Translations under genes and position numbers: made by a program
The notes under the pieces: model-generated
Told to the model about the DNA's origin: nothing
Database searches by the model: none
Seen by the model: only the letters and a program-made list of their open reading frames with translations
Shown: positions 24,625 to 37,752 of the stretch, piece by piece
Layout: every line of letters begins with the position of its first letter
How positions within the stretch are numbered: position 1 is the stretch's first letter
Assembly: GCA_037013685.1 (NCBI GenBank)
Contig: CM072908.1
Location: forward strand, 3,485,001-3,549,000
Direction of reading: 5' to 3'
Length of the DNA: 64,000 nt
Origin: Acridotheres tristis
Lineage: Eukaryota; Chordata; Aves; Passeriformes; Sturnidae

Positions 24625-27600
24625 TGATGTTGTCCCCCATAAAAAACCCTTTCCCAAACACTCCTCACTCACCACTCTGGTATTCCCCCTCCCCTCTGTA
24701 AAGCTGTGCCAGCAGAATACCACAGGCCTGGAGCATTACACAGAGTGATTCATAGGGTTGTATATTATGTGTACCAGCCAAAAATAATCCGGCTTGGCAG
24801 CTCGAAGATAGACACTTAACTTATATTTAGTTGTATGCTGGCAAATGAGGGCTCTGATTTGCAGTGTTGTTTCACACTCACGTTAACCATTCATCTCAAG
24901 GACAGCTGAAGGTGCTGAATGGCTCTGAAATTCAGGCTGGTTTGAAGGGCTTGCCAGGACCTTCACTGCTGGGGCTAGCTGGGTTTTGGTTTTATATTTT
25001 TTTCTTTTCTTAAGGCACATCAGAGGTGCCTCGAGTAGGGGATCAAAAAAAACAAAGGCAAGAAAAACCCTGTTGATTTACCTGCCTTAAAACTGAATTT
25101 TGGTGGTGTCTGAGCTTAAATCAGAGAGTTTAAAAGGACAGCTGAGAGGGGAGGATTCACACAGAGCCTCACACCTTAGTGAGTGTTTAAGGTAGAAGGC
25201 TGAGCTATTTTCTGTTAGCTGGGAACAAGGTGACATGATTTGGATGCTTCAATGTGCACTGTGAGAGTGTCCCAGCCCAGTGGGTTCTGTGGCTCCTGTC
25301 CGAGTCAGGGCTTTAAATCTGAATAAAACTCACAAGAAAATATATGTAATCTGTGTGCCTAGGTATATAAATAACCATTTCTCATGGAAATCATTCCCCC
25401 CAGCGTTTTCTCCCAGTGCATTACAAGCAGTTTCAAAAAACTTGGGGGAAAAAAAAAGCGCCTTTTTTTTTTGGTCCAGAAATGAGCAAACCTGAAGGAA
25501 TGATGAATCGAGAGCTCGCTGCAAATCAAGCCTTGTGTATGCCATGATGTGAGGGAGTGTTTTGCAGGTTGTCAAACAATGGTAACAATTCCATTTCGTT
25601 TTGGGTAGCTGATATTGCAGCGTTTCATACACGGCCATAAGTTCACAACAAAGCAAGTGGAGCAGTTATTAAATAAGGAGAAACACAAATTTATGAGCAA
25701 CAAAAGGCCATGTGGTCAAATCCATCACGTTTTTATGCTCAGTTTAACCTAAGAATTGACTCTCCCACATTGTAATCCCTGCTACACTGAGAATCACGTT
25801 TATTTTCCATCCAGCATTTTTAGTGTAGACATTAGGTAAATTAAAAATACACTTCCCCCCCCTAAAAGCAGACATATATTTTGGACCCGTTCCCTGCTGT
25901 GATGTTTGGGGCTGTGTTATTTGATATGCCTGAACGGGCCCTGTGTGCTCCCTGTCCACTGCAACGCTCACTCCCGATTATTCCGAGATCGTTAGTTCAC
26001 TTTTCTTCCAAAAAAGGAGACTTGCAACTTAACAAAGGTTAGGAAAATAAAGATTTATTTGATCTGGTCTTCTCCCAGAAAATAGCCTGTGTGGGTTTTT
26101 TAGAGTTCTGACTCCTGGACAATGTTGCATTCTAACAGCACTCCGGAGAGCCGGGGCTGCGTTTACAGACGAGCTTTAATTATCATTGATTTGCTTTTCC
26201 TCTCAGAGAACTGAGATTTGAAGCTTTGGCAGCCAGACTTGTTTTGAAAGCTTGGTTTTTAAGTGCTGAATTCAGGCAGGTAAAAGGAGGTTGCTGAATT
26301 CTCAGTGTTTTACTGTTGTCTCCTTTGCAACTTTGCTTTGAATTTGTTTTATATTTTTTTTTACCCCGTCCCTATATAAAAATATTTTATGTATAGTAAT
26401 TTAAATATTAATCCAAATATTAATTACCATGTTCTTAAAGACAACAGAGCAGAAAAAAAGGTATTTTGGGTTTGATTCCTGACGGTCACTGTTTAAGTGA
26501 TGGATTTTTTGGAGTTTTTTTGGGGGGACTGTGAAGTCACTCAAACCTCTTAAGTGTCTAATTATGTATAAAGTAGGAATTAACAGCACATGAGCAATAA
26601 GGAGGCAGATTCTTTTTATAAAGAGAAAATGCAACGTTTTCTAAAGAGTGAGAAATACCTGGTGATGCACTTCCTAAAAATCAAATTATTTGAAAACACT
26701 CTGAGCTCCTGTGTCCTACAGTGAAACTCAACACGTTTCTTTTCACTCTTTTTTTTTTTTTTCTGCACCAAACCTGAAATTCAGGACTATGTATTTCAGC
26801 ATTCAGTGATAAAAAGGCCCTTGGAGTCCTTGTGTCCTGTTACCTGCATTAAACTGAAACTCACAGACAGCTGACATCTACCATGTCATTTAAATTGCAC
26901 ATCGTTCAATAAATATTGAAGATATTTCTCATTTTCTGGTTTCCAAAATGCAGCCTGAGCTCACCCCTGCTATAAATGCACTCGAGGCTGAGGAGTCACT
27001 CAGAGAGGGAGTTGCTGTCCATGTGTTTTTTGGTTTTTTCCTGCAATTCTGCCTGTCCAGTTCATACTCATCAGTGCAAAGCTTTGTGATTGGGACTCAG
27101 GAACTGCTCCCCACATCCCAGGGTTTTCTCCCTGCTTTCTCCCGTGTTGTCCCGGGTACCAGAGCTCCTCCAGCCCCCAGGATTTCCTGTCAGAGCTCCC
27201 CAGCTCCAGCCCTGGCTCCTTCCTTGCTGTCCCTCCCTCCCACTTTGGATGTTTTCAGCCCTTTAAGCTGATAAGGGAGAAGCTTAAAGCAAAACAAACA
27301 CCGCTGCCTTTGAGTTGTATTCTTCTCCTCCCTCACTGCTCACCCCTATCCCTGAATTTAAGCTGGTTCCTCTGCCTGGGCCATTTATTTAGATTAAAAC
27401 CAGCAGAGCTCCCAGCACCTACCCCTCTGGGACCACAAATAACCTCGGACATCTCCCTCATCCCTCTGCTCCCAGGCATTCCCTGCTCCTTCCCAGTGCC
27501 CCTCTGGTTCCTATTTTTTTTAACAAGCTCTTTATCCCTCCCCATTCCCGACCCTGGATCCACATAGCTCATGGTTAGGGCGAGGACCTGTCACAGGGAA

Positions 27601-27764
27601 CTTTTCAAAGGCTTCCTGAACATCTAAATAAATCGATGTGGAGGAGGCAGGGTCGTTCCTGCCTTGGATGTGTGAGAGCTGCCTTTGAATGTCTGGAGCT
27701 GCTCCTGGGGGTGATGGCAGGGACGGCCAGGCTGGGGACATGGGTTATCCTGGTGCCCACTGTG

Positions 27765-27837
27765 CCAGGTATCCCCTGTGCCAGGTATCCCCTGTGCCAG
27801 GTATCCCCTGTGCCAGGTATCCCCTGTGCCAGGCACT
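27765..27837. repeat. 16-bp tandem repeat
   Basis: About 4.5 perfect units of TGTGCCAGGTATCCCC. Each unit contains CAG/GTAT, a partial 5' splice-site match on the PRDM16 sense strand. Confidence 0.93.
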
Positions 27838-28611
27838 GGAACACACACAAAAAAGCATGTTTTAGGAACTGGTGAGGACAGGCAGGGAGAGAAAACCCTT
27901 GCTATCAACAAGGATGAGAAGGGGGCTCCTGGTCTAAGCTGAACAAAACCACTCATGAAAATCCCATGGAATAGCAGGGATATTGGGATATTGGCAGGTT
28001 TGGATATTGCAGTTTGCTGGAGTGCTGAACAGGAATCTCAGAGAAAATTCCTTGGTGCTGGAAATCCGTGTTTAGCTCTTTGTATAGAAACTGTGGTTGC
28101 TCTTGCTGATGTTCAAATAACTTCTTGTTTTCTAGAGTTATTTGGGTTTTTTGGGGGGGAAAAAAAGGGAAAATGAAAGACTTTGGAAGTCTGGAAATGC
28201 TGTGGCTTAAAAAGGGACTTTGCTCTCTCCCTTGGTTAATTCTAATAAAGGCCCATTATTTGAAATATCTTTATTCTTGTTGGAGATTTAGCAGTAGGAA
28301 ATTCAGAGGTGGACATGGAATCCATAAACATTCAGCGAGAGCAAGTGTTTCATAAATGTATCCCCACTTTTTCCAAAAATAATATCGATTTGTTTTTAGA
28401 GACTGAATAAAAATCACAGCTGGAACACATCTGGAAATGGGGTGTGTGTGTTCACAGCAGGGACCTTTTCCACTCACAGTTGAACCTGTTGTGTCTGTAG
28501 GGAGGAATCCCATGTCCTCTGTGTCCAGGGAAATCCATCCTTGAGTGAGACAGGCATGGGGTGAGTCTGTGCACATCAGGAGCTACTGATCCTCCCAAAA
28601 TCTCCATCTCT

Positions 28612-28785
28612 GTGTTTTGGAGTGCTGGGAAGGCCCTGGCACAGGCTGCCCCATCCCTGGCAGTGTCCCAGGCCAGGTGGGACAGGGCTTGGAGCACCCT
28701 GGAATAGTGGAAGGTGTCCCTGCCATGGCAGAGGGTGGCACTGGATGGGGTTTAGAGTCCCAAAACCATTCTGGAATTCCAGGAT
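28612..28785 (+). mobile_element. CR1 LINE 3'-end fragment
   Basis: Sense CR1 3' terminus: GGAAGGCCCTGGCACAGGCT, GGAGCACCCTGGAATAGTGG and CAAAACCATTCTGGAATTCC. Confidence 0.87.
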
Positions 28786-29875
28786 TTCCATGGAGGGGTA
28801 GCTCAGCTCCGTGGGGCAGAAGTTGCTGTGGGTTAGAGGAGCTCAGAGCAGCCCTGCTGGAGTGGATTTGTTCTGGGAACAAGGGTTTGGGTTTGGGAAG
28901 AGTTTGAATTTTGGAAGTGTCCAGGATTTGCGGAGCTCTGCAGCAGAGAGATTCTGGAAGCAGAGCCGGGGGGAGCAGCTTTGCTGAGCTACAAGTGACG
29001 TGTTTAAAGAGAGATGTAACGAGGGATTCGGGCAGAAATGAGGTTTTTTTCAGGAGTTTTAGACCCAAACTCTCTCGCAGCTCGGAGCTGCCACCTTCAG
29101 TCCATCAGCGGCTCCCGCACCGCGCTGGGAACTGGGGCTGAGCTCTCTCCACACCACCCTGAGCAATTCCCATTTATTTGGAGGGAATATAAACCCATAA
29201 AGGGGGGTGATGGCTTTGAGCAAGCCCCCAGCCCCTCTGGGTCCTGCAGAGACTGAGCTCAGGGAGGGAACATTTCTTCACTCAGCAGCTCCCCTGAACA
29301 TCCTGGTTTAGCTCCTCGCATTCCAGCTTTTCATCACAAACCAGATATTCACTCCTAGGAGTAAATCTTACCCTGTTTGGAAAGGATGATGCATTTCTTG
29401 GGAGATGTTTTGCTATAAGAATAGTTATAAATACCTTTAAAGCCACGCTGTAGTCCCTGCATGTCCAGTACCACAAGGAATGTCACAAATAAAGCCAAAA
29501 TTTTCTGTGTGTCCAGCTGTCATGCAGGGATTTGACAGTTAATAACTATTTTATACATTTCACCTCCCTTCTTCTTCTATCTTCCTTGTCCTCCCTCCAC
29601 AGCCATATTTCACCTAATTCCCCTCAAAAAAAAGTGGAAGGAATAAATCCACCTCTCTCATTCCTACATCTATGCATGGAAAAGTAATTATTTTGTTTCA
29701 AACTCGTATTTGTTTGGACGACTCACTTCCTAATTAATCCTAATCCTTTCTTTGTGCTCCTTGAGTAACAATAGTATCAGATTTGTCTGGGATGATTAAT
29801 GCTTTGTGCTTCCTTCAGCTGAGTAAAGATTTATAGACCAACATTTCCAGGGGTTTTGATAGTCAGATTTTTCTC

Positions 29876-30149
29876 CGGTTTTTTTGTTTTGGTTTGGTTT
29901 GGTTTTTGGGGTTGTTTTTGGTTTTTTGGGGGGGTTGGGGGATTTGGAGCTTTTTTTGGGGGGAGGGTTTATTTGTTTTTGGGGGTTTTTTGGGGGTTTC
30001 TTGTTGTTGTTTGTTCGTTTTTTGGTTTTTGGTTGGTTTACTTTTTGGGGTTTTTTTGGGGTTTTTGGGGAGTTTTGGGTTTTTTGGGGTTTTTTTTGGG
30101 TTTTTTTTGTGTTGTTGTTTGGGTTTTGTTGTGTGTGGTTTGTTTTTCC
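29876..30149. repeat. T/G-only low-complexity tract before exon 13
   Basis: About 270 bp of almost only T and G, with many G runs of 3-7 separated by T runs. It ends about 45 bp before the exon 13 acceptor. The reverse complement is pure A/C, so long reading frames on either strand are artefacts. Confidence 0.95.
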
Positions 30150-30194
30150 CCCCTCCTCACGTTGCACTCTTTGTCATTTGCTGTTGTTTTCCAG

Positions 30195-30364
30195 GTGTAA
30201 ATACTGTGACAGGTCGTTCAGCATTTCCTCCAACCTGCAGCGGCACGTGCGGAACATCCACAACAAGGAGAAGCCATTCAAGTGCCACCTGTGCAACAGG
30301 TGCTTCGGCCAGCAGACCAACCTCGACAGGCACCTGAAGAAGCACGAGCACGAGAACGTTCCAG
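30195..30364 (+). CDS. PRDM16: PRDM16 exon 13: fingers 9 and 10
   Basis: A 170-bp exon (TTTTCCAG acceptor, CCAG/GTAGGG donor) encodes finger 9 ([20 protein letters not shown] and IH), the linker NKEKP and finger 10 ([20 protein letters not shown] and KKH), then EHENVP. These are the last C2H2 fingers of the protein. Confidence 0.97.
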
Positions 30365-30394
30365 GTAGGGAAATGTCACATTTTATTTCCTTTT

Positions 30395-30923
30395 TGCCAG
30401 GGTCAGGATTAAATGCGCGAGATGAGATTTCGTGTTCGGACTCAGATGTTTATTAATTTTTATCTATATTACAAACACTTGTTCTACAGCACTTCTAGCT
30501 AATTAGCTGAAAATGGAGCTCTGTCTCTCTCTCTACAAGGCCTTTTAAAGGCAAACTGTCCAATTAAGAAATTACACCTAAATTATTTTTACTTTTAACC
30601 CAATAACCAACCACCCGTGGCCCGCAATGCAAATTTTTTTATCCAATTACACAAAATCACCCAAACCCATGAAGAAGAAGGTGAATTAGAAAGACAAACC
30701 TCAGCCCTAAAATGTCCAACTTGCTTTATACCTATCACTATATTCTAAAACCCCAAATTCCAAGTTTTCCACCATGTGATATTACACACTTCTATGCAAA
30801 CTACACACCAGTGACCCCAGTTCTACCATTTTAATTTCTCCACGGCCTCAGGTCAAAAGCAGTGTTCTCCTGGGGGTCAGTGCCTGTCAGCACAGAAAGT
30901 CTAAAATTCTCAGGGTTCCAACA
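30395..30923 (-). mobile_element. Solo LTR of an endogenous retrovirus (copy 2)
   Basis: 529 bp. On the minus strand it starts TGTTGGAACCCTGAG and ends CCTGACCCTGGCA, the usual TG...CA termini, with an AATAAA signal (complement at 30449-30454) and a TTTAAAAGGCC promoter-like box. It is related to the LTR at 22385-22953. No internal retroviral genes are present. No clear target-site duplication is visible. It begins about 30 bp after the exon 13 donor, antisense to PRDM16. Confidence 0.82.
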
Positions 30924-31394
30924 GGGAAAGACTCAGTGGATCTGCTGGGGATCACTGGAGAGAGGAGATTCCATGGCCTGCCTCTTGGGAAGCCTTGCTA
31001 GAATGCACTGTCCCCTAAGGATGAGTTTGTAGGGTTCTTTTGGAAGTTCAAGAAGATAAATAGGCTTTGTTTTTACATAAAAAATGAAAGGAAGGAATTC
31101 CTGTGATGAAGCCAAGTAAGTGATTTCCCAGCATGGGTAAAAAAAAATGTATTATGGAAAAGTTATAAGCAAACAGCTCTGCAATGGTTCTTAAATTGTG
31201 TGTATTGTCCATAAATGCTAAATATCACTGTATTTGTGTAAAACACAATCTCCCTTTGGGATCTTTGCTCCATGACTTTCCTCTTGAGTATTAAATCATT
31301 AATATAAAGTGAGGGGGGCTGTTGAGAACATTCTTACTGGCCTTGCCAACACCTGACGGAGTGTCCTGTTGTGTCTCCTGCTGCTGCCCCGCAG

Positions 31395-31569
31395 TGAGCC
31401 AGCACTCCGGAGTCATCACCAACCACCTCGGGACCAGCGCCTCCTCCCCCAACTCGGAATCAGACAACCATGCACTTTTAGACGAAAAAGAGGATTCCTA
31501 CTTCTCAGAAATCAGAAATTTTATTGCAAATAGCGAGATGAACCAAGCGTCGGCTTTAGCGGATAAAAG
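31395..31569 (+). CDS. PRDM16: PRDM16 exon 14
   Basis: A 175-bp exon (CCCCGCAG acceptor, AAAAG/GTAGGC donor) encodes SQHSGVITNHLGTSASSPNS, then ESDNHALLDEKEDSYFSEIR and NFIANSEMNQASALADK. It has no known fold and matches the conserved linker after the C-terminal fingers. Confidence 0.96.
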
Positions 31570-32068
31570 GTAGGCAAGGAAATAAAATCATCTGCTGACA
31601 GGACAGGCATGAGCAGCAGAGTAATGCAGGAGGGAATTCAGGGTGGCTGGTAGAAACTTCCTTCTGCTGATTGCTGGAAGGAGAATTGTTGGAGGACAGA
31701 GCCCAGAGAAGGAGGAAGGCTGCTTGTCCCACAGATGTTAATTTTAAGACATGAAAAACCAGCATTTAAATCAGACTACACAAATTTGTAGTTGAACAAG
31801 CCTTGGGGCTGCTGTATTCTCAACATGCTCATTGGCCCTTGGGAACAGGGAAGAGTGATTTTTAAATGCCTGAAGCACATTGGGTTTTTTTGTTACATTT
31901 TAAATAATATATATGTTTATATAAATGTGTCTCTGTGTTCATATCTGTGTGTAACGTTATCAAAGTCTTGCATTGCAGTGGGAATACATTGACTTAAACA
32001 TTTGCCATCTTTTTTTTTCCTTTTCTTTCTTCTTCTTCTCCTCCTTGCCCTTCAATGCAACATTTCAG

Positions 32069-32299
32069 GCCGGAAATCCAAGATATTGATGGCAACTCCC
32101 AGTGCCACGGACTGGCAAACGAGAAGACAGAAGATGTGGACGATGAGGACGAAGAACTGGAAGAGGAAGATGATGACAGCCTGACTGGGAAGTCCCAGGA
32201 CGAGACGGCGTCGCCCACGGCGGAGCCGCGGGGAGCGTTCGAGGATGAGGAGGATGAGGAGCCCACGTCTCTCACCATGAGCTTTGACCACACCCGAAG
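32069..32299 (+). CDS. PRDM16: PRDM16 exon 15: acidic domain
   Basis: A 231-bp exon (ATTTCAG acceptor, CGAAG/GTGAGG donor) encodes PEIQDIDGNSQCHGLANEK, then a run of Asp/Glu (EDVDDEDEELEEEDDDSLTG) and a second acidic patch (EDEEDEEPTSLTMSFDH). This is the family's C-terminal acidic domain. Confidence 0.96.
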
Positions 32300-32689
32300 G
32301 TGAGGGGGCCATTCCCGGGGGGCTCAGCCCCCTGCCCGTGTCCGTGGTGCATCGTGAGTGCTGTGGGTTTGTTCTCCAAGCCATGCCATGCCTCTGGTTT
32401 GATTCAAACATCCACTCCAGATTCCATTTCACCGTGGTGGGGGATGCGAGACAAGTGGACTGCAAGGAGTCTGGAATGATATCCAAGGCTTGAGGAGTCT
32501 GGAGCAGGAGAACAGACACAAAACCCAGAGTTTTCAGGGTACCACAGCTCAGCAGATGTTCTTCTCTCCAAAACTCTGTCAGGGCAAGGGAAGAGGCATT
32601 TGTGCAATGCCTTTGGTGCTGCTGTGGCACCTTGAGTTGTAGCAAAATATTCTCAGCTTCAAGTGGAGTTCTAAGAGCTCTGGCACAAA

Positions 32690-33215
32690 GGGGGCTCTGC
32701 CCCTCTGCCCTGCCCAGGTGAGACCCACCTGCCTCTAGCTCTGGGATCCAGCACAGGGAGGATGTGGAGCTCCTGAAGAGAGTCCAGAGGAGACCCCAGG
32801 ATGAGCAGAGGGATGGAGCAGCTCTGCTGGGAGGAAAGGCTGAGGGAACTGGGATTGTTCAGCATGGAGGAGAGAAGGCTCCGAGGTGACCCTCCAGTGC
32901 CTGAAGGAAGCTACAGGAAATATGAAGGGAGACTCTTTCCAAGAGCCTGGAGTGACAGGACAAGGGGGAGTGGATTTAAGTGAAAGAGGAGAGATGTAGG
33001 TTTGATCTTCAGGGAAAATCCTTCCCTGTGAGGTGGTGGGGTCCTGGCACAGGGTGCCCAGAGCAGCTGTGGCTGCCCCTGGATCCCTGGAAGTGTCCAA
33101 GGCCAGGTTGGACGGGGCTTGGAGTAACCTGGGATAGTAGAAGATGTCCCTGCCCATGGCAGAGGGTGAAATGAAACGATCTTTAAGGTCCCTCCCAACC
33201 CAAACCAGATTCCAA
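32690..33215 (+). mobile_element. CR1 LINE 3' fragment (about 525 bp)
   Basis: Sense CR1 in PRDM16 intron 15: GAGAGTCCAGAGGAGACCCC, TTCAGCATGGAGGAGAGAAG, CTGGAGTGACAGGACAAGGG and the terminal CCTCCCAACCCAAACCAGAT. Confidence 0.92.
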
Positions 33216-33577
33216 AGTGAAGGATTTTTCCCCCAGGATCAAGCCTTGTCTGAACACCTTCCAAATGAAAGATTGCTGCACACAGCACAGGCTGAGCTCT
33301 CGTTTTGCTGCAGTTTGCCCCAGTGTCTGGGGATAGTCACAGCACAAGTCACACAACGCTGAGTGATGCCTTACCCAGGTTTTGGTGCAGAACCTCAGAC
33401 AGAACCTGCTGCTTGTTGCTCTCCACTTCTCCCTCACTGCTCCCATGCCGTGTCGTGTCCGTGTCCGTCTGTCCATCCCTTCACGCATGTGGCTGCTGAG
33501 CCCCCGTGGGTGGTGCATGCAGGCTCTGGGCCAGACGAGCTAACACAGGTCACCCCTTCCCCTGGTCATTGGTACAG

Positions 33578-33752
33578 GTGTATTGAGGAGGACGAAGCCG
33601 CCCTGTTAGATTTGGAGCAGATGCCGAATTTTGGGAAGGGGCTGGATCTCCGCAAAGCAGCCGAGGAAGCATTTGAAGTTAAAGATGTGTTTAATTCCAC
33701 CTTAGACTCTGAGGCAATAAAACAGACTCTGTACAGGCAGGCTAAAAACCAG
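33578..33752 (+). CDS. PRDM16: PRDM16 exon 16
   Basis: A 175-bp exon (GGTACAG acceptor, CCAG/GTGGGT donor) encodes CIEEDEAALLDLEQMPNFGK, then GLDLRKAAEEAFEVKDVFNS and TLDSEAIKQTLYRQAKNQ, a conserved C-terminal segment of the PRDM16/MECOM pair. Confidence 0.96.
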
Positions 33753-35895
33753 GTGGGTATATCCAGAACGTTTTCCTAGCTTGCCACCAGTGTGTACAGC
33801 AGGACTAGGGAGCAGCTGGCCTCCTCCAGCCAAGGGTTATTTTCCCCTTCCAGTGGGTTATTTTCCCCTTCCAGAAGGTTGTTGCCCCTTTCCAGCAGGA
33901 ATTCTAACACACACATGGATGTGTCTTGTTGCAACTAAATTGAAATAGAGGAGGAAGGGAGCGGGCATCACCTTTAGAAGGATTTATCTCAGCCTGTGCA
34001 GTGAGAATGGGGCTATACAGGAAGAGAGAGGCATCTGTGTGTTTTTATCTGTCTGTATAAATGTTTTTATAACTCCTTATTTATTTCTACTTTGGGGTGG
34101 CTCTTCTGTCGGTAACCACTGAGGTTTGGTCTGCAAAAACAGCAACAAAGTTCCCTTGGGTTTGATTAAAACAGGTTTGAAAGACAATAATATATCCAGG
34201 ACTTGCAATCCAGCATGTCTAGAGGGTATCCTTGTTTATCTCCTTGATTTCTAAAAGTAAATCAGAAAATGGAAGAGAAAAAACCCAACCCTGTGAGCCA
34301 GGCCAGTTTAGACCCACCAAAAACCATCAAAATGGCATCTCAGAATTACTGGAATTCTGAGAGAAATCTGGAGGTTTGATTCAGACCTGTGTGTGCATTC
34401 TGCTTTTAAATTAGCCAAAATACCCAGTCTGGATTTATGGAGTTGGTCTCTTGATCCCTCCACAAGGATTCTCACAAAAGAACTGTTCAGTGAAGTTACT
34501 TCAGCAGCCCGGGCTGGAGAGAGGAGACTCAGCCCCTGGTGGGGGATGAGCACAGCTCTAACCTCAGAGATCCTCAAGCAACATAATTTATCCCAAAATC
34601 TATTTCAAATATCCAGCAGAGCAGTAGCTTAGTGCAGCCACCAGGCAGAACATGATTTTTGAATTAGCATCATCCAAAACTTGGGAAACTTTTGTCCTCC
34701 TTCATAGTGGGTGCCAGTAGTGAGGCTGGGGAGGGGCTGCTGGAAGAGAGAGCACAGCTGGTTTTTTTGGGGTGACACCCATTTAAACACAAGCCACTTG
34801 CCTGACTCCTCCCTGTGTCCTGTCACTAACATCCCAAATGCACTAACTCCCTGGGAGCAGCTTGCTCTTTTCCAGTGTACCACTCTGGTGCAGCCTGTGC
34901 TTGGATGGGGGAAAGTATTTTTGGTTTTTGACTCTCTTTTACACTTGTATTACAAGAAGCAACTTACTAATTTGACCCATCTTTTGGCAGGTAATATTAA
35001 AACCCTTGTGTGAGCAGCACAGCTCTCCTTTGGCTTAATTTTAAGAAATGTTAGAAGTGTGTGTGTCCACAAAACCACAAAACTCTACCTCTCCCCTGGG
35101 CCAGGGGGATGGGGAGGGTGAGGACCATGTCCTCCTCTTTTTCAGGCCATGGGTGACAATGACATTGGTTTTCCCCTCTGCTGTATGAGGTTATCATCTG
35201 CCTAAGCCCTCACATCACTCATGTGGACTGAGAAAGGGCACAGAGAGGTGTGTGAGACAAATCTTGTGTCTTGGTGGAGGGAGAGCAGCCAGGTTACAAG
35301 GAACCAGCAGTTTGTTAGAGGACAAAGTCTTGCTGCATTTCTCTCAGCAGGGCCTTTAAGGGCTTCACTGCAGCAATAAAACCACCCTGACAACGAGATG
35401 CCATGCCAGTCATGCCAATGAGAATTCCACATCCCTGGATATCCACACTGGTATCACCAGTGGCCCATGTCAGGCATCAAATCAGGATGAGCAGCTGCTC
35501 ACCACTGGGCACTGCTGCCCCATTCCCAGGGCACTGCTGCCCCAGCCCAGCCTCACTGAGCCACTGCCTTGTCTGGGGATGTGCTTTTTTATAGAACAAG
35601 CCCCAGTAACAGCTGCTTTCCCCTGGGAACAGATCCTGCAACAGTGGAGGTTTGTGACCGAGCACAGGCAGTGCAGGATGGGTTTGGTCCTGTGAAAACC
35701 AGTGGGAATGATGGTCTCTCCTGATGTCCCTATAAACCATGACAAATCTGGTATTTTGAGTGTGGGTGTGAGTTTAGCCCAGCACAGAGGATGCTCTGGC
35801 CCAGGTGGGCAGGGTTAGGGGGTGCTGCTGTGTTTTACACAGTGCTCCTCCATCCTGTGTTCTCACTCGTGTCCTTGCACCTCTCTCTCCCTCAG
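33753..35895 (+). other. PRDM16: PRDM16 intron 16
   Basis: Unique-looking intron with no recognisable repeat family, exon or RNA gene. A short local repeat of GTTATTTTCCCCTTCCAG lies at about 33836-33874. Confidence 0.6.
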
Positions 35896-36030
35896 GCTTA
35901 TGCAATGATGCTGTCCCTGTCTGAGAATGCTCCCCTCCACACGTCCTCCCAGAACTCTCTGGGGGCTTGGCTGGACATGGCAGGAGCAGCTTCAGAGTCG
36001 GGGACCTTTAACCCCATCAACCACCTCTGA
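35896..36030 (+). CDS. PRDM16: PRDM16 exon 17, terminal coding part
   Basis: After a CCTCAG acceptor the frame continues AYAMMLSLSENAPLHTSSQN, then SLGAWLDMAGAASESGTFNP and INHL, with TGA at 36028-36030. This is the known PRDM16 C-terminus. Confidence 0.97.
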   Translation, partial: AYAMMLSLSENAPLHTSSQNSLGAWLDMAGAASESGTFNPINHL

Positions 36031-37752
36031 GAGGTCCACAAGGCACTGGCCGGAGCCCAGGCGAGGTGGTGGTGGTGCTGCAGCCATCCCAGAAAAATCC
36101 CAGCCAGCAGAAGATGGATGAGAGGGCCTCAGGGAGTCGTCTGGACTTTGGGCTGAGAAGGAAACCTGTCGCGTCCGACCTACACGTCCTGCATTTTTAT
36201 CTCTCCGGAGTTTTCCTTTCTAATTTATCAGAATGAACCTCTCCCAAACTGGATAACCCTGAAGCAGCCCCAGGATTTCCCAGCCTGTAGGAATAGCATG
36301 AGCAAGACACGAATTGCAACAGTGCAATCAAAGATTGGCCCCTCCAGCCTTCCCAACCCAGTGTCACTGAGCCAGCACAGCCTGAGCAGGAGCAACAGCT
36401 CGGAACCACACAGCAGCATTTCCTTCCCATCCAGCTGAACAGGGAAGCACCAAGGGAAGAGAGCCACGTGTGACCTGTCCCTGGTGCAATTCTGACACAG
36501 CCACTGGAGTGATGCCAGGGAAAGACAAATCCAACCCGTTTAACTGACCCCCCCCCAAAGGATTCGGAATTCTGCGCTCCCACACAAACACCATCCTGTC
36601 CTTTGTTCCCAGCAAGAATTGGCACAGTGCAGAGCTCCTCCAGGGCAAGGCCAGCTGCCTGCAGTCATCATGAGCAACGTGCAGCTCCCAGCTGAGACCT
36701 CTCCAGCCTGGAGCAGTGCTGAGGTTGGGGTGACAGGTGTGTCACACAGACACGGATGGTCGGCTGTGCCCTGGGCGAGGCTGGGAGATCTCCCTGTCCC
36801 TCCTGCTACCTGTGAGCCCAGCAAGGGCTGGGAGTGCCTGGGACAGAGCCAGGCTGGTGGAGTTCCTGGAAATGCTTGGATTTCCCCAAGCAGAGAGGTC
36901 ATGGGGTAAAGCCTTGCCTGGTTGTGCATAAGGAAATGTGTTCTGGGCAAGTCTCGCCTCACCAGGGAGCTCAGGCACATCTGCTCGTGTGTCACCTCCC
37001 TGTGTGTCACCTCCCAGGGTTTCAGGGTGACATCAGCCCGTGCTGATGGTATCTGTGGCACACATCTCTGATTCACACCGTTGTTTTGGCCTGGTTTTCC
37101 CTCTGCACCACCTGCTGCTGCTTGTCCTGTAATTTAAGTAGAAAAATGAACATTTCCATGCTCCAGCAGCCTGAGGGATGCAGAGCACACAGATAAGAAT
37201 CCAGTTGTCTCTCCGACTCTAAAATTTCTCACAGAGATTTTATGAGTGATTTGCAATCACTTCAAAACCTCACCTTCTCTACTGATATATAGCAGCCTCC
37301 ACAAATCCTGAGGGCTTTGTGCTGTTCTCCACTGCAATTCCCACCTGCTGTTGGAGCAGGGAATTTGGAGATTATGTTCCTTTATGGAATGGTTAGGAAA
37401 GCCATGGAAAAGGGCACATGGAGGGTTCTAAGCCAGTCCAGTATGGGTAACCTCATTCCAGCAGGCCAAAACAACGGAACCAGCTCCCTGAGCAAAGCAG
37501 AGTCAGAGCTGGGTGTGACACCTTTGCAATTCAGCTTTGCACCCAAGAGCACACGTGAGGCGGATTTTGAGGAGCCTCAGTGTGTCCCCACAGGAAAGCA
37601 TCCAGGGGTACAGATGGAGCAAGAGGTAAATTAGCAGCACCAGTGTGTTTCCCAAGAAAATCTACCCTCCCCTCTCTGGTTTTCCACAACATCCTGTGAA
37701 AGTGCCCAAGGCTCTGAGAGCACCAGGTGGTGTGACTGAGCTGCTTCATGTA

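Noticed and set aside
29856..30456. 190-codon Phe/Gly/Trp-rich frame entering exon 13
   Set aside because: The N-terminal part is the T/G tract; only the part after 30195 is real coding sequence.
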